From positions 516,853-580,852 of the forward strand of contig NW_022985460.1 in assembly GCF_010093595.1 (NCBI RefSeq): a stretch of 64,000 bases of DNA, given 5' to 3'. Under the pieces are notes generated by a model, which was not told where the DNA came from, searched no databases, and was given only the letters and a program-made list of their open reading frames with translations. The position numbers were made by a program, and so were the translations under genes. Numbering within the stretch: the first letter of the stretch is position 1; each line of letters opens with the position of its first letter. Below are positions 30,886 through 42,478 of the stretch, one piece after another. This DNA is from Mytilinidion resinicola (taxonomy: Eukaryota; Ascomycota; Dothideomycetes; Mytilinidiales; Mytilinidiaceae).

Positions 30886-32649
30886 ATGGCTACCTCTGTG
30901 TCTGTCGAACTGCCAGCTAGCATCCAACTACCAACTCTCTCTGCTAAGTATGAACATTTACGAGTCAATGCCTTGCGTACAAACGCGACATTGGAAGCAG
31001 CATGTGCTTGGGGAAAGTGAGTAATGCATCAATTTAGTTCAATATCTCTATTGACACCATTCAGTACCCCAGATGGCGGCATGAGTAAGTCTCCCCCATA
31101 GGCTTCTTTGAACAACAAGTGGCAGTCCACAAATCTGTGGTTTCAACATAAGTCTTTCGCCTTCAGGTACACACTACTTTTGTGCTTGTTTAAGCTTGCC
31201 TGGCACCGCTTGACGCCCTCTGGCATGTTATCAAAACTGTAAAAGCGCCAATTTTGGCAAGTCTAACAGCTCTCCGGGCTACCTCAGACGGCGGTGGACT
31301 GCCACTTCATGTTCAACGAAGCCTGCCTCTCAAAGTTCCATAACCCTGATTTTCATATTATAAAGACCGCCTCGCCTCTAATGACGATGACAAACGCGTC
31401 CGGGACTGGTTCATCGCTGAGACTTCTAAACTCGGCTGCCACCACAAGATCGATGCCATGGGCAACATATTCGCCATCCGGCCCGGCCAAAACAATGCCC
31501 TTGCCCCCATCGGCCTCGGTTCCCACCTTGATACCCAGCCCACGGGGGGCAAGTATGACGGCATTTTAGGCGTTGTCTCCGCTATGGAAGTTCTCCAGAC
31601 CATACACGAGAACAACATCACTACCTACGCGCCCCTCGCCGTCATCGATTGGACCAATGAAGAGGGCGCCCGCTTCCCGCCCGCAATGCTGTGCTCGGGT
31701 GTCTGGGGTGGCGCGTTCACGACGGAGTATGGGCACTCGCGGACGGATCCAGAGGGGAGGACGTTGAAAGCGGAGTTAGAGCGAATTGGGTATTTGGGAG
31801 AGACAGAGTGTTCGTTTCAGGCGAATCCGTTGACGGCGCATTTCGAGGTGCATATTGAGCAGGGGCCAGTGCTAGACCAGGCGGAGGAAGCGGCCGCGGT
31901 GGTGAAGGGGGTGCAGTCGATTAGGTGGTATAATCTAGGGTTAGTAGGGAGGGAGGCGCATACAGGGACGACGCCGATGGATAGGCGGAGTGATGCATTG
32001 TTGGGGGCTGCGAAGATGATTGTGAGTTTATCGCAGGCTTACAATAGACCAATTGCTGACTTCTACACCAATCTAGGTCGAAACCAACCGCTTCGTTACG
32101 GAAGGCGAAATAGCTGCTCGAGGCGGTCGTGCCACGATCGCAGTGATCAATTCGTCGCCGCAGAGCATAAACACCATTGCCGGCCATGTGGATTTCGGAC
32201 TCGACATCCGAGCACCTGCAGACTCCGACGTCGAGCTCATCGAGGCGATGTGCCGTAAAAGGTTTGCAGAGATTTGCGACGAAATCGGCCTCGAAATGAC
32301 TTTTGACAACTTCTGGGTCTCCACGGCCGTGAACTTCGACCCTACGATGATCGAGTGCGTCAGGAGTTCTGCCCGAGAGATTGGATGCATGACGGAGTTG
32401 GTAAGTGGAGCAGGGCACGACAGTGTTTACACGAACAAGAAGGTTCCGACTGCTATGATCTTCGTGCGTTGTCGTGATGGTGTCAGTCATAATCCAGCTG
32501 AGTATACGAGACCAGAGGAGTAAGTTATGCCCTTCTCACTTTTAAAGCCTTTCTAATATCAAAACAGTTGCGCTGCTGGTGCTCAGGTGCTTCTGGGTGC
32601 GTATCTGCGATATGACGATTATCTCAGGAGGGCAGCGGCAAAGATGTAG
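30886..32649 (+). CDS. M20-family amidohydrolase (N-carbamoyl-L-amino-acid hydrolase/allantoate amidohydrolase type)
   Basis: A 443-aa zinc amidohydrolase; relatives hydrolyse N-carbamoyl or ureido groups (beta-ureidopropionase, hydantoin pathway, allantoate). Five exons: 30886-31016, 31065-31084 (a 20-nt exon), 31366-32021, 32077-32519 and 32568-32649. The second intron is 281 nt; the others are 48-55 nt. Joins give WGNTPDGGMNRLASNDDDKRVRDWF, as in the family. Metal and catalytic motifs: GSHLDTQPTGGKYDG (His/Asp) and VIDWTNEEGARFPPAM (Glu-Glu). EVHIEQGPVLD and the dimerisation block REAHTGTTPMDRRSDAL are standard. The C-terminus has SGAGHDSVYTNKKVPTAMIFV (metal His). In the cluster it probably releases nitrogen from a ring-opened, carbamoylated or amidated intermediate. 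Confidence 0.93.
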
Positions 32650-32870
32650 AACTCTAGGCATCGTGTTTTTCGTAGCATGGTCGGGAGCATCGCATTGTTT
32701 CCGTACAATCTGCATTTCCATCAAGTTTTCTGATCATGAAGTGGATTGTTGTGCCGTTGTGGAGGGCACTTAGATGCAATTGATATATGAAGGCATTATT
32801 ATTCAATAAGGCGCTTGCGCCAATGTGCTCTATCATCTACTAAAGCTATTTCCATGGTATCTTCAACATC

Positions 32871-34609
32871 CTAACGTCCAACTAACTTCAACTCTAAAAG
32901 GCGCAACGGAGCGTATACTATAGCTGCCCAGGACATGGCAAGCGGGATTCCCAGCTACATCAGATTAGTAAACGGACCTTAAAGCTTCTGGGAAGGAATA
33001 CTTACATCAGCACCATTACCAACAAGCTTCGCGATAGGACCAGTGTAGTAAGTCTGGTACATCCCCATCACAGCACCTACCCATCCAACGGCGAAGCCGA
33101 CGAAAGCAGCGTAGCCGATAGGCAGAGCCGACTTCACATTCCAGTGGGACCAGTTGTAGCCGGACTTGCGACGGAAGATCCACTGCTCTTCAATAGTCAT
33201 AGCGACCTGCGAAAGACGTTAGAATATGGTCTGATACAGAAGGAACACGCGGATCGAACTTACCCAGCCCACAGTCCAGTACCCAATAATGCTCAAAAAG
33301 TTGATGAAGATCGAGAACAAATGATCACGACCACCAATTGCGCAGGCGGTATAAATGATGACCGTTACTGTGCTCCAGATGGGTTGCGGAACCTTAGCGA
33401 ACCACCGTCCAAACATCTGCCAGTTGAGAGCAGCGGCATATGTCCCGGGAATGTTGTTGGCCGTGACGCAGATGGCGAGGATGACGGCGCAGAATTTGCC
33501 AAAGTTGCCTAGGGGTGCGAATGCCTCGACGATGAGGGCGCCAACGCCGTGGTTTGAGAAAGCGGCAGCGAAGTCAGGGTTGTTAGTGAGTCCGCTGCCG
33601 AGACCGATGCCTAGGAACTCGATGAACAGCTTACCGAAGACCATTCCGCACGTTGTCATGGCGAAGACTATGTATTTGTTGGTCTGGGGTGGGTAGTAAG
33701 AGTAGTAGTCGGCTGCTGCGGAGGTCCATCCAAGGGGCCCGGAGGCAGTAAGGAAGAAATAACTCAGTCGATTACCAGCGAGAACCGCACCAGAGCCAGC
33801 ACTAGATGTATTGATGTCGAATTTAGGGCCAGCAACGCCAATGAGGATGAATAGAGATATGACAGTTGGAGCCCAGACGTAGCTAGATAGATCAACTTCA
33901 TGTTTTCACAGGAATCGGGATTCGGGGAAAGCTATCACCTTTCAAACTTGTGGAACCACTTGATACCAAAGGTTGCGACAACCCAAGAGATCAGGGCGCA
34001 GACAATAATACCCGCGATCACTGACAGGCCGTGGCCATTAACAGCGCTCAGAATTAGACCTCCGACCAAGCAATCAATGACTCCATAGCCAAGCTCAATG
34101 ACTAAATTGAGCAAAACGCAAAGCTTTGAAGGCCACCATCCCATGGTGTACTTAGCGATGATCAGTGTCCGCAAACCTGACTGGGGTCCAAAGGAAGAGA
34201 GGTATCCAGAACACATAGCACCAAATATGGTCCCGAACATGCAGCATCTGATCATTTATCAGTTCAGTGAGCATCCAATTTTCGAAGCATATGCTTACAT
34301 TATAGAATCAGTGAAACCCAATCCATAAGCCACAGGACCCAAGATTCCCAAAGTCATCTGGTTGGCGGTGCAGTTGATCGAAAACCACATAACAAACATG
34401 TGGACGTAATCGCCTGTCACCACTTTCCTCGCCCGCAACTCCTCCGGAACTCGCGTGATACCTTGACTCTCAACGCCTAGGGCCTTATCCATTCGACCAG
34501 ACCATCGTTGGAGCTTGTTTTGTTGCGCAATGGGGTCACCCATTTCCTCCACGCCGCCCTCGCGGACGCTCGACAATGAACTGACCGGCTCGATGACCTT
34601 TTCGTCCAT
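32871..34609 (-). CDS. NCS1 family permease (purine-cytosine permease-like)
   Basis: A 507-aa, about 12-helix transporter of the nucleobase:cation symporter-1 family, Fcy2-like branch. Substrates of the family are cytosine, purines, pyridoxine and related N-heterocycles. Five exons: 34609-34299, 34247-33939, 33882-33264, 33206-33006 and 32954-32871, with introns of 51-57 nt that keep phase. Landmarks: DDxxN-type start replaced by DYVHMFVMWFSINCTANQMTLGILGP in helix 1, GLRTLIIAKYTMGWWPSKLC, GPLGWTSAAADYYSYYPP, AFAPLGNFGKFCAVILAICVTANNIPGTYAAALNWQMFG, and a short hydrophobic last exon. Cytosolic, Ser/Glu-rich N-terminus. The type supports an N-containing ring as cluster substrate. Second transporter of the cluster. 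Confidence 0.92.
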
Positions 34610-35341
34610 TATGGAAGTATGAAGATAATTGACTGAAAGAAATTACGAAGAAATAATTCCGTTCGTAACTGAAGATATGTTCGATTCGGGTCTAAATGAT
34701 TGATCCTTCAAGATGTTTATCACTTACTCCGCGGTTCACATAAATAAGGCGCTAGGAAAGGTGGGCGCGGTACGCCGATCCAATCCTTGAAATGATAAAG
34801 CTTGCGACGGGACTGTGCGCACCTGGGAGTCGCTATCTGGAATGGTCAGGAGATCAGGACGATAAAGATGGCGACAGAGTCATGCCCAGCTAGCTCTGAT
34901 ACGCCCATACCTAGCAGATCAAAGTTCGATGGATTTGGAGGACGCGGATGTCCGCGCTAATCGGCCCTAATTCCCGAACACCTCTCTCACGGTATCTGGG
35001 TAGCTTGACAGCCGGATCAGGACCCAGGGCACTGGTAAATCAGTGCGAATGCGGGGTGGTTCTAGGCCTTTCTAAAGTATTGCAATATTAGTCTGTAAAG
35101 TCTTCGGAAAATCGTATAGTGGGGTGCTTCAAGCAAGCGCTGTCCTCTTTAATTGCCATACCACTATCAGCGCCTGGGGATAGCCCAGTCGAGCCGCTGG
35201 TGGGTACTGGACATTCGCATCATAGCTCAGATGCTGTCCTTACAAACCTCGTCACATCACGCTTCCCAAACTCATGATAGATGAAACGGGTGTGCAGAGG
35301 GTAACAGACTAATAATATCCTAGTGGTGCGATATCGCGTTG
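34610..35341. other. Intergenic, NCS1 promoter and monooxygenase 3' flank
   Basis: No gene or repeat recognised. NCS1 promoter occupies the low-coordinate part. Confidence 0.45.
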
Positions 35342-36768
35342 CTATACCACTCTTGCTACTTGTGGAATGGAACTTGCCGTGGAGGTCTTCGATTCATCCG
35401 ACGCATCGACGGCGCTCAACCTGTTCGAAAGCTCTGCGAGAAGGTCGTACTCCATCACCCATCGCATACGTTCTGCTACAGCGCCTGGCGAAAACGTCTG
35501 GCTCCAAAGCTCCTCCGGAATATCTGCACTCGCTAGCTTTCCAGTCTCGTAGCTAGTCTTCGTGATTTTATCCGTTCGCGGCTTTCTGAGATCTTGGAAA
35601 AATTGAAATGCACCTTCGGTGTCTGCCGATTGCCAATTACTCAAGACTTGTGCCAGTGCAAATCCAGACTCGATTGCCATGCAAGCTCCTTGACCTAAAA
35701 TGAACGTGGTTAGAGAACATCGTGTGAGAATGAGACAACGCTAGAATATTTCCTACCTTGATGTGGAAGAGTCGAGTGAACAGAGTCGCCAATCAATATG
35801 ATTCCAGATTTCTGCCAGCTCTGGGCGGAGTACCACTTGGGCGTTGGGTCTCGAACATACAAAGTTTGTTTCAAGATCTTGCCGTCCTCTGCTCCTTTCC
35901 GCAGACCATGTATGATCTCTTGGACTGCAGGGCTCCAGTCCTTGACGTGCTCGTAAAGATCATCAACAGGCGCCTTCGCCAGCCAGCTCTCGGATGTCCA
36001 TCCTTCAAGGGGCTCGGTCATGAATCCGATTATGCCAACTCGGTCCGTTTTTGACTCTTCATTTCCAATAGGAAGGGTAAGAACATGCCGCTGCGGCCCT
36101 CGGAAGTTGACCGTTTTCCGTAGAAGTTCAGCGGTTTCCTGAGTCAAGTCATCGTAGGCCACGTAGCCACGATACACCATTTGGCCGGAGTAAATGGGCT
36201 CGTCGGTGAAACCGAGATGCTGCCGCACTCTGGATTTGATTCCGTCGCAACCAACAACTATGTCTGCTTTGGATTCCGTTCCATCTTGGAATTTTATCGT
36301 GTAGCAGTCGTCTGTCTCGTCGCGTTCGACGGCTACCAGCCGCTTCCCTTTACTTATCTTGGAATCCGGAACCTTCTTCTTCAGGACCTCTACCAAATGC
36401 GCACGATGAATTTGCCGCGATCGAGGCTCACCAAATTCTTCGATCTGTCCCAGGTATTCTTCAGTTCGGTAATGTCTGTACTCCATGTAACTTGGCGGGT
36501 TGCGAGAGGAGCTCCAGAGCATGTCATCCTTCAATCCAAATGCATCAAGTACACGATTAGCGTTGCGAGTGATGTTGACACCTTTATAAATTTAGCGCAA
36601 GCTTCTGTGACCCGACGCTTGAAACTTACCAGCTCCAACTTCGGTAAACTCAGGGGCGGCCTCGTAGAGGTGCATATTTTCCAAGCCAGCATACAAAGCC
36701 GAGTTCATGAAAGCCATTCCTCCAATGCCACCCCCAATGACTGCTATCCTCTGCCCTCGGAGAGCCAT
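35342..36768 (-). CDS. FAD-dependent aromatic monooxygenase (salicylate hydroxylase-like)
   Basis: A 438-aa single-component flavoprotein hydroxylase that adds one oxygen to an aromatic or heteroaromatic ring using NAD(P)H and O2. Three exons: 36768-36630, 36581-35757 and 35694-35342; introns of 48 and 62 nt. The FAD-binding N-terminus is RIAVIGGGIGGMAFMNSALYAG (GxGxxG). The DG motif region is ADIVVGCDGIKSRVRQHLG. The second FAD motif, split by intron 2, is GIILIGDSVHSTLPHQGQGACMAIESG, the classical GD...HxxxPxxGQG. Start at 36768 (MALRGQRIAVIG). With the extradiol dioxygenase it forms the standard hydroxylate-then-cleave pair, so it is the likely entry enzyme of the pathway; substrate unknown. 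Confidence 0.93.
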
Positions 36769-37130
36769 GGCGTGCGAGTATTGGTGGAAAGAGGAGCGGT
36801 TCCGTAGGCGCTTCTATCGTCAATATAGGTATAATGAACACCTTTGAGGCCCCTGTCGATACCTTCTTGTGAGGACATCTTGGCTATTGTACATTAGTGA
36901 TAGAACAAGTCCTACTTCCGATGGGCTAGTGGGGTGAGGGCTGGAGCGCTCATCGCCGACACGAAGGTTTTCGGAGGCTGAAGCGTGCGGGGCGAGAAAC
37001 GACACCAGCTTTCGACATGACTCGTGAGAGGACGGAGGATATCCGACCACCGCGTCGGCCCCGCCGCCTTTTACCACCACTCTCACCGTTGTTCTCCGAT
37101 ACGGTTGCTTTGCAGTTTCCTTGTACGTGG
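36769..37130. promoter_or_regulatory. Divergent promoter, monooxygenase and Zn2Cys6 factor
   Basis: Holds CCGATACGG near 37097 (inverted CGG pair, 3-bp spacer). No gene. Confidence 0.4.
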
Positions 37131-39137
37131 ATGTCGACGTCAAGAGAGCTTATTCAGCAGCTTCTTTCAACCTGCCAGAGATGTAGGCGTTTGAGGAGAA
37201 AATGCGATACGCTACTGCCGGACTGCAGGCTGTGCCGCAAGGTCCGTTCATCAACCGATAGTCATACCTATTGACTGACTTCTTTGCAAAAGGCTGGCGT
37301 AGAGTGTTATCACTTCGACCACGCACTACAGCAATCACTACCGCGAGCGTAAGCACCACGTAAACCCCTATTGTCCTGTTTTAACTCATATTCTAGTTAC
37401 GTCCATTCTCTCCTTGCCCGTTTGGAGCATCTCGAGGCTGTAAAACGCACTATCGATGGATCTTCTGACCAGCAGGATGTTCCCCGCCCTGTGCTGCCCA
37501 ATACTCCAACATCAGACCACCCCTTTCCCCACCCACCCCCATCCCAACCCTCTCAGGTGGATAATCGAGAGCGTGTTCCCCAAAGCGTCCAGTATGACCC
37601 ATACTTGAAGCGCGATCAGACAGACACGTTCGATAAACATTTCATCATCCCGTCAGCCGCTGGCAGATCACGTTTCTTCGGCGCGAGCTCCGTATTCACC
37701 ATCTCTGTCGAACTCTTCCGTCATGCCATAACGACTGGTCTCCTTCCAGAAGGCTCCTTGGATCTTCCCATATCACGATATAATGATAAGGAAGAATGTG
37801 CGGATACTTTGGCCATACGCTTCAACCACCAAGCTCAAGCCGAGTCCGTAAGGGAATTGTGCAGATTCTATTTTGTCACCTCGAACGTTCTGTATGGATT
37901 CGTGGATGAACATCTAGCGGCAAATGACGTCGAAGTGTATCTTGATCTAAGAGGTAATCCTCTTCTCAATCCACAAGATCTACGAGGTGTGGAAGCGCAT
38001 CAGTACTTTCGGGTGAGTATGATGTGTGCTATCTCATGCTCCACCCAGGCTCGACATCGACACAGGCGGCTTGTAGAGGGCATGGCATACTACAAAAACG
38101 CTCTAGATTGTGTCGAGGAAGTCACTTCGGAAGTGACACCAGCATCCCTACAGGCCCTGCTTCTCCTTTCTATCTTCTGCCTCTTCCAACCCCGAAAGGG
38201 TGATATCTGGAAACTGCTTGACTACGCATGCAGGCTAAGCGTAGAGCTGGGTTACCATACCGAGCAGCAAGTGGAAGTAGAGACTGAGGCACAAAAGAGG
38301 CTACGTCGGTCGACATTTTGGGGACTCTATGCAATCGAACGAATTGTCGGCCAGCTCTTCGGGCGTGGTTCTGACCTCCCCGAACCTATCATTACGACTG
38401 AATACCCTCGCAGTCTTTCCGCTATCGACAGCATGGATCAAGCCTCTGTACAGCCGATATCAATCGCACATCATTACAGGCTAGTTTATCTGCGGTCTGA
38501 GATATTCCGGGATCTTTATATGCCCGCGGACCCTCCTCAATTCGAATTTGACTGGTATCGCGATCGTTTCAGTACGCTTCACCTTTGGCGACAAGAGCAT
38601 CTAGTCTCCGACGATGATTTGGCAGGACCTGGAACTATTAGCTGCGACGTCGGCTATAATTCCACGATTTGCTTCTTGTTCCAGCCACTCTTGCTTGTCG
38701 CAATTCGAACTACGACAATGAATCGAAATGACTCGTCGACGGACTTCAAAGCGGTACCGCAGGATAATTACTGGTCAGCTTGTGCATTGATCCGAACATA
38801 TGAGAAAGTTATTCGCGCTCCCGAAAAGTCAATATTGGGCGCGTATCCAATGACGTTTCTCTCCGCACACTATATCTACCTTGCTGGCATTACATTAATG
38901 GCTCATGCTCTTCTTGCGATTGACAGCAGAGTGCCGATCTTGAAACCAATGCTACAGCTTGGAGAGACACCAGAAATTGGCTCGCTGGACCTCACTAACT
39001 TCTACGAGATCTCGAACTCTTGCCTAATATTGCTGTCCTTTTGTGCAGAAAGATGGACGGGAATGGAGGGAATGCTTTATTCATTCAAGAAGCTTTCCGA
39101 CAAAATCATCCCAGCCCTTCTCAGAAGACAACCCTGA
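37131..39137 (+). CDS. Zn2Cys6 transcription factor
   Basis: A 635-aa nuclear regulator. Three exons: 37131-37241, 37293-37348 and 37397-39137; introns of 51 nt (CTGAC branch) and 48 nt. Joined, residues 15-42 form a complete binuclear zinc cluster with C-x2-C-x6-C-x6-C-x2-C-x6-C spacing (CQRCRRLRRKC, then CRLCRKAGVEC). A leucine-rich linker follows (AYVHSLLARLEHLEAVKR), then a Pro/His-rich stretch and the fungal-specific regulatory domain (LQALLLLSIFCLFQPRKGDIWKLLDYACRLSVELGYH, KRLRRSTFWGLYAIERIV). The chosen ATG (MSTSREL) is the one closest to the cluster in frame; an earlier in-frame ATG at 37017 is possible. Its stop is 12 bp from the convergent stop of the 2OG dioxygenase. Probable second regulator of the cluster. 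Confidence 0.92.
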
Positions 39138-39149
39138 GGATTTCCTAGG

Positions 39150-40329
39150 TCAGTATGTGGCTGTGAGCCGATTCACTATCCATTCGCCTGGGTATACTGG
39201 GGAATACTTTTTCGGCCTCTGCTCGTCGAAGCAAGTTTCAATTGTGTTTACCAGGCGGTCGTGGTCCGGATGTGCGAAGTACTACAGGCTCCGTAAGTTA
39301 TTCCGCTTTCGACGGCAATGGCACAGCAAACCTTACTGCGATAGAGTAACGCGCAGAGAACGAGCCATCATCGGTAGTCGGCGCGCTAGGTGGCGACACC
39401 ACCCGGTGGTTCGTTGATTTGATAACATCATTGGTCCATATCTGCAACATATCCCCTAGCAGTCATTATCAGCAAAACATTCTACTGCAGACAGCGAACA
39501 CTACCCACCTGAATTTATCACAATCGCTCCTTCGATCGGCTCGACATCTTGCCACTCGCCCTCAGGTGTTCGAATCTGCAACCCACCACTCATATCCTGG
39601 AAAAGCAACGTAATCGTTCCATAATCAGTATGAGATCCTGCTCTTACCGTGCCAGGTTGTGTCAAAACCTCTTTTGATGCGGCGGGATAGTGCAACAGCC
39701 GTAGCACGTGGTCACCGGCATTTACGTACTGCTTGAAGAAGTTCTTATCGAGTCCCAACCCCTCCGCCACCGCACAAAGAACCTCATGGTGTAGCTCATC
39801 GCAACTCTCGTAGAACTTCCGCATTACCTTGCCGAATTCAGGAACCTCAGTATCTGGATAATGATTCTGCCACGGCTTTGCTGGATAACGACCTGCGTCG
39901 CTGCCAATCTCCAAGGACTCTTTTAGGTCTGGAACTGCGGCGCGTAACTTCGCTATCGAAGCTTCGTCTTTGGTATCCAGGTCAAGATTCGTTACTTTTT
40001 CAATACCCATGCCAGAATACCCCCGATTGGCCTCCTTGATTACATTCGGGTGCTTCTCTTTGACAGACTTCGGGAGAGCAAAGTATTGTTTGCTCCATTC
40101 GAAAGCAGTAGCTGGAGAGAGTCCGCTGTTTGTAAGGTAGAGAAATCCCGAGGTGGTGAAGCCTTTTATGATCTCTGAGACGCACGTGGCCTTCTCTTCC
40201 GATGTGCCGTGGAGGTACTTGGAGAAATCTATAAGTGGAATCTGGAATGACGGCTGTGTCTATGTCGGCTACGCTTCCTCTCGCGCAAGAGCCCAGGCAA
40301 GCTGTTACCTTTGCATCGGGTTTAGACAT
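39150..40329 (-). CDS. 2-oxoglutarate/Fe(II)-dependent dioxygenase (isopenicillin-N-synthase-like)
   Basis: A 338-aa non-haem iron oxygenase. Four exons: 40329-40309, 40253-39509, 39455-39337 and 39281-39150; introns of 53-55 nt, all in phase. The first exon is only 21 nt (MSKPDAK). The DIOX_N segment is PSFQIPLIDFSKYL...GFTTSGFLYLTNSGL. Iron ligands are His and Asp in GSHTDYGTITLLFQD and the distal His in STNHRVVSP. The 2-oxoglutarate-binding R-x-S is RYSIAYF, made by the last splice. The C-terminus PGEWIVNRLTATY resembles the EYL..RL..TY ending of fungal relatives. Such enzymes hydroxylate, desaturate or demethylate small molecules. Last gene of the cluster; its step is unknown. Confidence 0.92.
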
Positions 40330-41150
40330 CGTCAGCAGAATATCGGCTTTCTTCGTTGTCGGGTTGCTGATAATGCCTTGAACGTTTCGTGCGACGGCAG
40401 AACTAGTCCCTAGGCAGGCTATCCATTGTATACATGCGGATCTTGTCCTTGTCGCCAAACTAGGGTCCTGATAAGCTCCTACCAAGCGCGAGCGGTGTTC
40501 TCCGATCTTTCTTGAGGGCGATCTAGACTCATCCTACGAAGTAGTGCAGCATTGGTCACGTGAGACATCGCCAGTAGAGTTCGCTCAGGACTTGCTCGAC
40601 ACACATGCAAAAGAACGATGTATACACTCTACCGAATGGGATTCTGGAAATACCTTCGAATAGTGCTCGCCGACACAAGTCCTCAATATCTTCCATTATC
40701 ATCAAAGGGCCGGGATTGTAATCAGCTAATAGTATGCACATGATATTCGAAAGCAAGCTATGGAGTTGCACGTATAGCATTTCTATAAACCCTGCTATAA
40801 ATTCATTCATAGTGGCCATGGCAAATTCGTGTTCACAATGCAGGCACGTCAATTGCGACATCTATCGCTTTCGTCAAGGCTACATTGTGATAGTCGAGGT
40901 TAACGATGCATGCACATAGGATACATTGTTCACTTACTTCACATATATATCGCTACTTTTCACGCATTACTGAACTCATCCTCCTCCCAATAGTATCTTC
41001 ATTCTCATTCTCGCTCAATAGCGGCGATCGGTAGGTACTCTCTTAGCAGATGCCATCATTGCCAGCCCACGCACCGTAACGATTAGCACTTTCTCTATAG
41101 ACGTCTTGGATACCTCCGTCCCGAACACCTCAGCCCCAGCAATAGGAAGC
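40330..41150. other. Intergenic
   Basis: No gene supported. A minus-strand frame at 40861-40556 (101 codons, Cys- and Leu-rich) has no recognisable domain. Confidence 0.4.
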
Positions 41151-41774
41151 ATGAACGACAAGCCTATTGTTGGAACCTCAGGCGGTACCGCTTGGTGGGA
41201 AAATCCTACCACGCTAAGCTCTAGGCACTCTGAGCGGCATCAGACTTCAAACTTTGAAGTCACTCCAAGGATGAGAACACCTCGGCCTACCCGCCACGTC
41301 CTCGTAAGGGCTCATGAGCTTCCGAGGCCAACTCGGACTCCTCAGAAGGAGCACCGGGCTTATGCAGGCATAAACCCCGCACCACCGAGCCATAAATCCG
41401 AGCCTACTAGCCCTCGTGGAGTCCCGGGCTTAATCTACATCGGCCTAGATAAGCATGAAAATGCTAAACGTCCCTATGCCAATGGGCTGACACGTGAGCA
41501 AGCCCTCCTTAAATGGCAAGAAATGCGTGAAGAGGGAGCAGAGCGCGCTAAGTCGCGTGCCTCCGTAGTGTCTGCTGATAGACTCAGGTCGTGCCGCTCC
41601 GTGGCTAACTCTAGGCCCTTCTACAGTCAGCCAAATGCTACGCAAAGTACTTTTCGCAGTTCATCAACTGTTCTTGCGAAGTCGCCTGATCGCGAGGATG
41701 AGGATGTGAAGCGCAAGCTTATGAAGAAGCCGTCGCGAATGCGTATTATCGTGAACAAGATGGGATGCTCATAG
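41151..41774 (+). CDS. Hypothetical protein, basic and disordered
   Basis: A 207-aa protein from the ATG at 41151 (MNDKPIVGTSGGTAWW). It is rich in Pro, Arg, Ser and Thr, with a TPRMRTPRPTRHVLVRAHELPRP stretch, one more ordered block (GLIYIGLDKHENAKRP, then GLTREQALLKWQEMREEGAERAKSRAS, a likely helix) and a strongly basic C-terminus (KRKLMKKPSRMRIIVNK). I do not recognise it. The same short style, a helix plus basic tail, recurs in the next gene at 42479. An earlier non-ATG extension of the frame to 41106 was not used. Probably lineage-specific. Confidence 0.55.
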   Translation: MNDKPIVGTSGGTAWWENPTTLSSRHSERHQTSNFEVTPRMRTPRPTRHVLVRAHELPRPTRTPQKEHRAYAGINPAPPSHKSEPTSPRGVPGLIYIGLDKHENAKRPYANGLTREQALLKWQEMREEGAERAKSRASVVSADRLRSCRSVANSRPFYSQPNATQSTFRSSSTVLAKSPDREDEDVKRKLMKKPSRMRIIVNKMGCS

Positions 41775-42478
41775 ATCGGTAAGTGCATCAGAAGCCGCTC
41801 ACACGTTTCCTAGATTCTGGAGTTTTCTCTGCAATTTTTGCCGGCGCATTGGAGCGTTGTCTTTTCCATTATCATCGAACAAAAAATATGAGACATTTGT
41901 CAAACTGCCAAACTCCTATAACCTCTTGATCCTAGGTGAACAAAAAAAATACTCTTGACGTATCTCATTCAGATCATTCTCGTATCTCAAGCCTGTAGTC
42001 AAATACTCAGACTCCCCTCTCGCTGATCAAATGCATACTTTTCCTCCCAAATTCTATTTTATTCCATTACCTTGGGTTCATACGATAATCACAGAACCTA
42101 GCCGTTCATTATTGTCAATCTAGAACATAGCAGATGAAATCTCACAAGCTGCAGATAGTCCAGCACATTCCAATGTGAGTTACCATTCGTTCGTATTTCC
42201 AGCACGCAAGTCTAACGTATGCCTGCTTTGTAAACCTAGCATCCACCGTTTTCGCTATTCATTGTTCATGAACAGTTCCAGTACATATCGCATAGTACAC
42301 TCACATAACACGAACTGCGTGGTCATGAATGAGCAAAAGCTAAACTATATAAGCAAGATCGAAGACGAGCTTTCCCCTAACTACGCGGTTCCCCTTTCCC
42401 TCGCCTCCGGCCTTGAAAGCTTTCGAAATTTCATCCCCACTACAATCAGCCAATCTAAGATCCCTCAGTCCATCGTTG
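41775..42478. other. Intergenic
   Basis: AT-rich in part. A frame at 42175-42564 overlaps the next gene in another phase and is not supported. Confidence 0.4.

Noticed and set aside
39043..39417. Plus-strand frame after the Zn2Cys6 gene
   Set aside because: It is antisense to the last exons of the 2OG dioxygenase and shows no domain.
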